DNA from: Akkermansiaceae bacterium | Lineage (GTDB): Bacteria; Verrucomicrobiota; Verrucomicrobiia; Verrucomicrobiales; Akkermansiaceae | Assembly: GCA_023300065.1 (NCBI GenBank) | Contig: JALZWJ010000142.1 | Span: 1-11,944, forward strand | Length of the DNA: 11,944 nt | Reading direction: 5' to 3' | In this document: in pieces, positions 7,257-11,944 of the stretch | Numbering within the stretch: position 1 is the stretch's first letter | Layout of the letters: each line of letters begins with the position of its first letter | Made by a program: the position numbers and the translations under genes | The notes under the pieces: generated by a model | The model's database searches: none | Told to the model about the DNA's origin: nothing | The model's input: the letters and a program-made list of their open reading frames with translations, nothing else

Positions 7257-8198
7257 TTAGTAACCAAGTCTCGCCGCGCAGTCCTTCATGATCTCAAGCT
7301 CCCAATCAGGACGTCGAGGACAAAGCGGGTGAGGCTCGCTAGAGGGGACTCGCCCCAAGAGATGTTGAAAGACCGCACAGCTATGTTTGTAAGCAGGAAC
7401 CGAATCACGGAAAGCAACATTCCCTAAATACTGGAGAGCATCATTAAGTTCATAATAACCTTCGTCCCCCTCCGCCCAGAGCCGGTCGCGCTCAGCAAAC
7501 TTCTCCGGACAAAAAGCGGCCAATCCCAGCAGATAATCTGACCCGTATTCTATCATATCGATCCCAAGATCGTTTCCGGTATAGATCCGGAAATCTGGGC
7601 GGACCTCATCGCGTAGAGCAAGCCGCTTCAGCTCCTCACCACGGCTTAATGAAGAATGCTTAATGCCCTTCAGTGAAGGGATACCCATCAACCCACGCAC
7701 CACTTCCTCAGAATATATCATCCCATTAGGGGCAAACATCTTCCCTAGCTCAAACCCCAACACGGAGTCATAAGGTTCACAGACTTCTCGGTAGAGATCC
7801 ACAATCTCGTGCGGAGCCCAATCATGAAAACGAGTGGTTTGAAACAATATCGGCGTCCCACCGAACCCCGCAATCTCATCAGCTCCCCGCCGGTAAAGAT
7901 CGACAAGCCCCCCTTCTAATCCTTCCACGAAAACACCCGCCACAAAAGGGCGGTCCGGCCCTAGCGCCTCCCGCGTCCAAGCCAAGACATCTCCTCTCTC
8001 TTTCTCCGTAAGGTAGTTCGCATAGCCCGTATCCATATTAACGGCACACTTTAATCCCGCCGCCTCAGTCCGGCGCACTGCTGCTTGAAATGCCTTCTGC
8101 GCGATGCTGCCATCTGCCTCGAAAGGAAGTAAACAAGCCGCCATCCCTTCTGGCTTTCGACCAATCTTTCTTTGTTGATCTCGCGCTAAAATACTCAC
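7257..8198 (-). CDS. DHDPS-superfamily aldolase/lyase-like protein
   Basis: 313 residues, TIM-barrel dihydrodipicolinate-synthase/N-acetylneuraminate-lyase superfamily. The likely Schiff-base lysine is K180 in SLKGIKHSS. Other landmarks are CAVNMDTGYANYLTEKER (replacing the usual GTTGE loop), GGTPILFQTTRF, LGFELGKMFAPNG, YTGNDLGIDMIEYGSDYLLGL and a PAYKHSC segment near the C-terminus. The DapA catalytic YYN.P motif is missing, so this is not lysine-pathway DapA. The pattern resembles the branch I remember as DUF993. Expected chemistry is retro-aldol cleavage or dehydration of a 2-keto acid or keto-sugar; the substrate is unknown. The start is GTG 8198 with SD-like AAGG (8209-8206) 7 bases upstream; an internal ATG at 8144 would cut into the first barrel strand. 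It is the first gene of the operon. Confidence 0.85.
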   Translation of the reverse strand: MSILARDQQRKIGRKPEGMAACLLPFEADGSIAQKAFQAAVRRTEAAGLKCAVNMDTGYANYLTEKERGDVLAWTREALGPDRPFVAGVFVEGLEGGLVDLYRRGADEIAGFGGTPILFQTTRFHDWAPHEIVDLYREVCEPYDSVLGFELGKMFAPNGMIYSEEVVRGLMGIPSLKGIKHSSLSRGEELKRLALRDEVRPDFRIYTGNDLGIDMIEYGSDYLLGLAAFCPEKFAERDRLWAEGDEGYYELNDALQYLGNVAFRDSVPAYKHSCAVFQHLLGRVPSSEPHPLCPRRPDWELEIMKDCAARLGY

Positions 8199-8210
8199 AC
8201 AGAAGCCTTG

Positions 8211-8222
8211 ATTGCACGCAAT
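8211..8222. promoter_or_regulatory. Candidate LacI-type operator
   Basis: ATTGC and GCAAT form a perfect 5-bp inverted repeat with a 2-base centre (ATTGCACGCAAT). It lies about 20-30 bases downstream of the predicted transcription start and 13 bases upstream of the first codon of the operon. Size, symmetry and position suit a LacI-family roadblock operator for the embedded regulator. A 10-bp palindrome AATTATAATT (8220-8229) abuts it. Assignment rests on pattern and position only. Confidence 0.4.
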
Positions 8223-8244
8223 TATAATTCAAGAGCAAATCTAG

Positions 8245-8259
8245 TTTATCATAGATAAA
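8245..8259. repeat. Inverted repeat over the predicted -10 box
   Basis: TTTATC (8245-8250) and GATAAA (8254-8259) are perfect inverted arms around ATA. The repeat covers the predicted -10 element of the operon promoter and could be a second regulator site. It is AT-rich, so a chance origin is possible, and as RNA the stem would be too weak for a terminator. Confidence 0.3.
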
Positions 8260-8275
8260 AAAATTACCAAATCAA
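8248..8275 (-). promoter_or_regulatory. Candidate sigma-70-type promoter of the sugar operon
   Basis: On the minus strand, TTGATT (8275-8270) and TATGAT (8253-8248) are separated by 16 bases, a good match to -35 and -10 consensus. Transcription would start near 8241, about 40 bases before the GTG of the DHDPS-like gene. A separate TATAAT occurs at 8226-8221 but lacks a good -35. The promoter begins immediately after the stop codon of the aldo/keto reductase gene, in the only sizeable gap between the two. Confidence 0.5.
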
Positions 8276-8277
8276 GA

Positions 8278-9294
8278 TCATCCCATCGGATATCTAATTT
8301 TCTCACTCACTTCATTAATTTTAGCCAGCGTAGTCTCCTCTAATACCACGCCCGCCGCCTTCAAAATTGGTTCCATCTGAGCGACCGATCTCACACCGAC
8401 AATCGTCGAGGCCACAAACTCATGCTGCTTACTCCAAGCCGTCGCCAGCGTCGCCACATCCAGATCTAATTCCTTCGCAATCTCTCCAAAAGCCCTCGTA
8501 GAAGCAATCGTTTGGTCATTCACAAACCGCGTCGCCATCGCCCGCTGACGCTCTCCCCCTGTTGTCAAATACTCAGAAAATCGAGCCCCCTCAGGAATTC
8601 CGTCATTATATTTCCCCGTCAGAACTCCCCCACCCAGCGGGCTATAGGGCAGTAAACTCACCTTCTCTCTGCGTAAACATTCCGCCAGCTCATGCTCGTC
8701 TCTCCGGTTATTCAGCGAAAAATTATTCTGCACCGTATCAATTCTCGTCACCCCCTCCAACTCGCTCGCCCAGAGACTCTTCATTACGCCATAGGAATTG
8801 TCATTGCTCAGACCAATCGCGCGGACTTTTCCCTCCTTCACAAATTCATCCAAGACCTCCAGTGTATCCATCGTTCTCATCCCATGATCTGGCCAGTGCA
8901 CCTGATAAAGATCCACGTAGTCCGTCCCTAGCCTCTTCAAACTCCCTTCCAAGGCCTTCCGTAAATGCACCCGGTCTAAAGCCGCCTTCCCATGCCTAAT
9001 CGGCGGGCAAAACCAACCATGTGCTGCTCCTGCAATCTTCGTCGCAATAATGACCGACTCCCTCGGCCGCCCCTTTAACCACTCACCCACCCACTTCTCA
9101 GTCAATCCCGCCAACTCACCGGTCGGCGGCACGGGATACACCTCTGCCGTATCAAAAAAATCAATCCCAGCTTCCACCGACTCATCCATGATGCGGAGGC
9201 TCTCCGCCTTATCCGCCTGCGTCCCGAAGGTCATCGTCCCCATACAAATCTCACTCACCACAATCCCGCTCATTCCCAGTCGTCGCTTTTCCAT
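8278..9294 (-). CDS. Aldo/keto reductase, Tas-like
   Basis: 338 residues from ATG 9294; in-frame codons extend back to a TTG at 9339, but MEKRRLGMSG is the normal N-terminus of the family. It is an NADPH-dependent (alpha/beta)8 aldo/keto reductase with the complete catalytic tetrad: D48 and Y53 (FFDTAEVYP), K86 (ATKI), H133 (YQVHWPD). The AEVYPVPP motif, GLTEKWVGEWL and QVHWPDHG strongly resemble E. coli Tas. NADPH-site elements include IGLSNDNSYGV (about 160-170), LLPYSPLGGGVLTGKY (214-229) and a C-terminal ASTIVGVRSVAQ. It would reduce aldehydes or ketones in the cytoplasm; the substrate is unknown. It lies 79 bases upstream of the sugar operon on the same strand, so read-through is possible, but that operon appears to have its own promoter. 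Confidence 0.93.
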   Translation of the reverse strand: MEKRRLGMSGIVVSEICMGTMTFGTQADKAESLRIMDESVEAGIDFFDTAEVYPVPPTGELAGLTEKWVGEWLKGRPRESVIIATKIAGAAHGWFCPPIRHGKAALDRVHLRKALEGSLKRLGTDYVDLYQVHWPDHGMRTMDTLEVLDEFVKEGKVRAIGLSNDNSYGVMKSLWASELEGVTRIDTVQNNFSLNNRRDEHELAECLRREKVSLLPYSPLGGGVLTGKYNDGIPEGARFSEYLTTGGERQRAMATRFVNDQTIASTRAFGEIAKELDLDVATLATAWSKQHEFVASTIVGVRSVAQMEPILKAAGVVLEETTLAKINEVSEKIRYPMG

Positions 9295-9374
9295 TCCACA
9301 AAAATCTACCAAACCCACCCCCGAAGCAAGCCCAACCAAAATCCCCCTGATAAAATAACTCTTATTCTATAACT

Positions 9375-9394
9375 GCATCATCCTAGGATAATGC
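9375..9394. promoter_or_regulatory. 20-bp near-perfect palindrome between divergent genes
   Basis: GCATCATCCTAGGATAATGC pairs in nine of ten positions around a perfect 10-bp core, ATCCTAGGAT (9380-9389). It lies between the divergent aldo/keto reductase (start 9294) and ybjQ-like gene (start 9409), where a dimeric repressor or activator could control both. If ybjQ used the in-frame ATG at 9391, the palindrome would overlap its start codon. The cognate regulator is not identifiable. Confidence 0.45.
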
Positions 9395-9408
9395 CAATAT
9401 CCCCAACC

Positions 9409-9747
9409 ATGATCACATCCACCACCGAAACCATCCCCGGCCTCCAAATCTCAAGTCACCTCGGCGTCGTCTGCGGTAATACCGTCCGCGCAAAACACGT
9501 CGGTCGCGATCTCATGGCCGGACTAAAAACCATCATCGGTGGAGAAGTCTCCGGCTACACCGAAATGCTCCAAGAATCACGAAATCAAGCCACCGACCGC
9601 ATGGTCGCACAAGGCAAAGCGATGGGGGCAGACGCCATCGTCAACGTCCGCTTCACCACCTCACAAGTCGCGCAAGGCATGTCAGAGATGCTCGCCTACG
9701 GCAGCGCCGTCAAACTCGCGCAAAACACCTCCTCACCACTTAGTTAA
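9409..9747 (+). CDS. YbjQ/UPF0145 family protein
   Basis: 112 residues from ATG 9409. An in-frame ATG at 9391 would add six residues and has AGG just 4 bases before it; the shorter start aligns better with E. coli YbjQ. The family signature is visible: LGVVCGNTVRAKHVGRDLMAG, then KTIIGGEVSGYTEMLQESR, an amphipathic helix, and GADAIVNVRFTTSQV with a final GSAVKL strand. Members are small cytoplasmic oligomeric proteins, sometimes labelled heavy-metal-binding domain; the biochemical role is not established. The usual polar tail is present and the protein is complete. It is divergent from the aldo/keto reductase and convergent with the propeller gene; only one base separates the two stop codons. 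Confidence 0.9.
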   Translation: MITSTTETIPGLQISSHLGVVCGNTVRAKHVGRDLMAGLKTIIGGEVSGYTEMLQESRNQATDRMVAQGKAMGADAIVNVRFTTSQVAQGMSEMLAYGSAVKLAQNTSSPLS

Positions 9748-9748
9748 C

Positions 9749-11224
9749 TTACTGAGAGGGCACCTCGTTCACCGTGTAATAAGCGTGGCGGTGGAGTAAT
9801 GCTTCACCGTCTCGCCCCCTCAGCGCGCTGAGGTCAAACTCATGAACGTGCCCCTTCTTCACCGTCTCCAGCACGATCCGGGCAGACATCCCATCATCGG
9901 CCAGAACCACCGCAGACACGGCTGGAGCCGTCTGATCGATCTCAGGTCCACCATAACGTTGATGATAATTATGGGTAAACGTTGTCACCTGATAAGTCTC
10001 ATTCGCTCCCCCCGTTTCCGCATCAACCGGCTTCGTAAAAGCGAGATGAAAACCATCCGGAGTGATGGTCACCTCCTTGATTTCAAACGGCATCTTCCCC
10101 GTCCACTCCAGTCGCTCCAGGGCATAAGGCTTTAACCCGCGCACCGGCCAACCACGATTCGTGCCACCCGCCAAAAGCCTCCCGCCCGGCGTGAACTGCA
10201 CATTCAGAATCCCCGTAGATAGCTCCTCCCGAAACGGATAACACGCCCCCTGCCAAACTCCATTCACCAGCTCCGTCGTTGCCCGCATGATGATCGACTG
10301 CGTATAGTCACCCAGAAACATCTGATTCTCAAATGGCCCAAACTTCCCCCCGGTTTTATCCACCACAAACCCCGAGATCGACCGCCCCATCCGAATGTAA
10401 GGAAAGATCACAGCATACGGCACTAGCTCCTTCACCCGCTCCTTCTCAATCAAAATACTTGATCTCGAATTCGGCTCAATTGGCGTCTCAAATCTCGGCG
10501 TAAAATCATACCAATTGTAACTCGCAGGGTGCCCCATAAAGCCCCCTTCTTTCACGAACTTTAGACTACACGCAGAGTTCCACGGCCCCTGACTCTCGAT
10601 ATAGAAAAGAGCCCCATGCTCGTTAAAACCAATCCCACCGGGACTGCGCATCCCGCTCGCAATCGGGATGCTCTCCCCCTCCGGCGTGATCTTATAGCCC
10701 CACCCGCGGAATAATGCCCACGAGTGATAAGACTTAGACAAGCCCAGTGCCACATAGAGATTCCCCTCTGGGTCAAACTTCGACCCAAAAGCATACTCGT
10801 GGTAATTAGCATACCCCCACGCATCAGAAACCACATCAAAGCGATCCGCCCGGCCATCTCCGCTCGTATCGCTCAGCTTCGTCAACTCACAGCTCTGCGT
10901 CACAAAGAGGGACTCATCCTTCCACGCCAGGCCGAAGATCTCATCCAGCCCAGTCGCATACTTCTCGTACTTCGGCTCAGGCCTCGCGTCATCTACTCCT
11001 GAGATTAAAAAAATGTCTCCCCGCCGTGTCCCCACCGCAACTCGCCCATCCGGTAGGACCTCGAAGGCCCCGGCCTCGATCACCTCCCCCTCTGGAATTG
11101 GCAAGGCCACCACTCGGTAATACTCACGTTCACGGTCCGCCGTTCCCCAGCGTTCCCCCACCTCCTCAGCAAACAGGGATGAAAACAGCGCAAACGCGCA
11201 TAAAAAGTTAACGCAGCAATTCAT
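9749..11224 (-). CDS. Secreted sorbosone-dehydrogenase-like beta-propeller protein
   Basis: 491 residues. A Sec signal peptide (residues 1-19, hydrophobic NFLCAFALFSSLFA, cleavage expected before EEVGE) sends it to the periplasm or cell surface. Residues about 35-365 form a six-bladed-propeller-like domain related to PQQ glucose/sorbosone dehydrogenases: FEVLPDGRVAVGTRRGDIF, a calcium-type loop DTSGDGRAD (119-127), FDPEGNLYVALGLS, GMRSPGGIGF, and GGTNRGWP near 357. The C-terminal 120 residues (EIKEVTITPDGFHLAFTKPV, then YGGPEID and HRHAYYTVNEVP) match an extension typical of PVC-group proteins. No CxxCH heme motif is present. Likely an extracytoplasmic sugar or alcohol dehydrogenase or binding protein; activity is unproven. 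The ATG at 11224 lies 17 bases inside the end of the upstream gene, implying coupled translation. Confidence 0.85.
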   Translation of the reverse strand: MNCCVNFLCAFALFSSLFAEEVGERWGTADREREYYRVVALPIPEGEVIEAGAFEVLPDGRVAVGTRRGDIFLISGVDDARPEPKYEKYATGLDEIFGLAWKDESLFVTQSCELTKLSDTSGDGRADRFDVVSDAWGYANYHEYAFGSKFDPEGNLYVALGLSKSYHSWALFRGWGYKITPEGESIPIASGMRSPGGIGFNEHGALFYIESQGPWNSACSLKFVKEGGFMGHPASYNWYDFTPRFETPIEPNSRSSILIEKERVKELVPYAVIFPYIRMGRSISGFVVDKTGGKFGPFENQMFLGDYTQSIIMRATTELVNGVWQGACYPFREELSTGILNVQFTPGGRLLAGGTNRGWPVRGLKPYALERLEWTGKMPFEIKEVTITPDGFHLAFTKPVDAETGGANETYQVTTFTHNYHQRYGGPEIDQTAPAVSAVVLADDGMSARIVLETVKKGHVHEFDLSALRGRDGEALLHRHAYYTVNEVPSQ

Positions 11225-11944
11225 AATTCAAAGTGTAAGTCGTTTTCCCTGCCTTCACCGGGATCTTAATCAAAAGCTCTTTCCCATCTCCATTTCCCAT
11301 CGAGCGCAGCAGCGCGCCTCCACCCGAGAAAGTCACACTCAGATCACTCGTCGCATAGCGTCCCTCGGACTTCTCACTCACCCCGCCCGTCAGCGCGCGG
11401 AAGTAAACCACCCCGGCTTTAGGAGAAGTCAGCTCGAAGGTCCGCTTCAGCCCCTTCTCCCCATCCACCACCGAACGGTCCGTGATTTCAATCTCCCCAC
11501 ACTCATACATCAGAGTCGGGTTCCCCGCCTCATCAAAGGCATACCCCTGAAAGGCATAGCCGCGATTCCTTGGATAAAGTGGATCCGGATTCACCGGTGC
11601 CTCCTTCGTCATCACCGGCACCAAGGGCCACTCAGTCCCATCATCTGCCAGCTGTAAAAAGCCCACCTCCTGCGCCAGAGTCACCACCGTCGACTTGGGT
11701 GCAGGGCTAAAATCCCCCGCCGCCTGTGACCGCCAATTCGCCGACACATACTCCCCTTTCCAAATTCCCGTCAAAGCTCCGTTCTCTGCATTAAAGGCAT
11801 AATTCATCCCGCCCGGATACCCCACCGCGATTCCTCGGTAGCCTGCGATCTTACTCCGCCCACGATACACCCGCACCCGGTCCGTCACCTCCAGAGCATT
11901 CGGCATCGACCTCAAACCCGCAGGGTCACGCGCCGATCTCCCCA
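11208..11944 (-). CDS. C-terminal part of a PVC-type secreted protein (partial, 5' end outside the window)
   Basis: The frame is open to the window edge with no stop, so this is the last ~245 residues of a longer protein. It reads RDPAGLRSMPNALEVTDRVR at the left, then YRGIAVGYPGGMNYAFNAEN and WKGEYVSANWRSQAAGDFSP. This pattern follows c-type cytochrome or other catalytic domains in Verrucomicrobiota and Planctomycetota proteins. The rest is beta-rich, with YAFDEAGNPTLMYECGEIEI, KRTFELTSPKAGVVYF and a strand-rich end (KAGKTTYTLNYELLR). No CxxCH motif is visible in this part; a heme domain, if any, would be upstream. It overlaps the propeller gene by 17 bases, so the two products probably act together outside the cytoplasm. 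Exact function unknown. Confidence 0.75.
   Translation of the reverse strand, partial: GRSARDPAGLRSMPNALEVTDRVRVYRGRSKIAGYRGIAVGYPGGMNYAFNAENGALTGIWKGEYVSANWRSQAAGDFSPAPKSTVVTLAQEVGFLQLADDGTEWPLVPVMTKEAPVNPDPLYPRNRGYAFQGYAFDEAGNPTLMYECGEIEITDRSVVDGEKGLKRTFELTSPKAGVVYFRALTGGVSEKSEGRYATSDLSVTFSGGGALLRSMGNGDGKELLIKIPVKAGKTTYTLNYELLR

Noticed and set aside
7257..8198. dapA for lysine biosynthesis
   Set aside because: It lacks the YYN.P and GTTGE signatures of DapA, and it is embedded in a LacI-controlled sugar operon.
8221..8226. TATAAT on the minus strand as the operon's -10 box
   Set aside because: No acceptable -35 lies 16-18 bases upstream (ATAAAC, TAAACT or GATAAA), whereas TATGAT at 8253-8248 has a good -35.

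Overview
The window looks like chromosomal DNA of a Verrucomicrobiota bacterium, or a close relative in the PVC group. This is inferred from protein style: a secreted sorbosone-dehydrogenase-like beta-propeller next to a cytochrome-associated secreted protein, a short LacI/TIM-barrel/Gfo-Idh-MocA sugar cluster, few clear Shine-Dalgarno sites, and moderately high GC. No rRNA, tRNA, CRISPR array or intact mobile element was seen.

Layout. Positions 15-1064 (minus) carry a DUF1016/YhcG-type PDDEXK nuclease with no restriction-modification partner in view. Next is a gene-poor stretch (about 1065-1787) holding two small plus-strand reading frames, the first apparently frameshifted. A four-helix membrane protein (1788-2204) and L-aspartate oxidase nadB (2290-3906) follow on the plus strand. 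From 8198 down to 4270 runs a tight minus-strand operon: a DHDPS-superfamily aldolase/lyase-like protein, a LacI regulator, a xylose-isomerase-like TIM-barrel isomerase/epimerase and a Gfo/Idh/MocA oxidoreductase. A small acidic hypothetical protein (3903-4199) may be its tail. Upstream of the operon lie a Tas-like aldo/keto reductase (8278-9294, minus) and, divergent from it, a YbjQ-family protein (9409-9747, plus). The right end (9749-11944, minus) has a secreted beta-propeller dehydrogenase-like protein and the C-terminal part of a protein that overlaps it by 17 nt.

How it works together (inference). The four operon genes look like a small catabolic module for an unidentified sugar, cyclitol or sugar acid: NAD-dependent oxidation or reduction (Gfo/Idh/MocA), metal-dependent isomerisation or epimerisation (TIM barrel), and C-C cleavage or dehydration through a lysine Schiff base (DHDPS-like), under an embedded LacI repressor. 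A plausible promoter and an inverted-repeat operator lie just upstream of the first gene. No transporter, kinase or glycosidase is in the window, so the substrate cannot be read from context. The secreted propeller protein could supply oxidised sugars from the periplasm, but nothing in the sequence proves that link.

The gene arrangement is compact. nadB and its convergent neighbour end on one shared CTAG, and ybjQ and the propeller gene converge with a single base between their stop codons.
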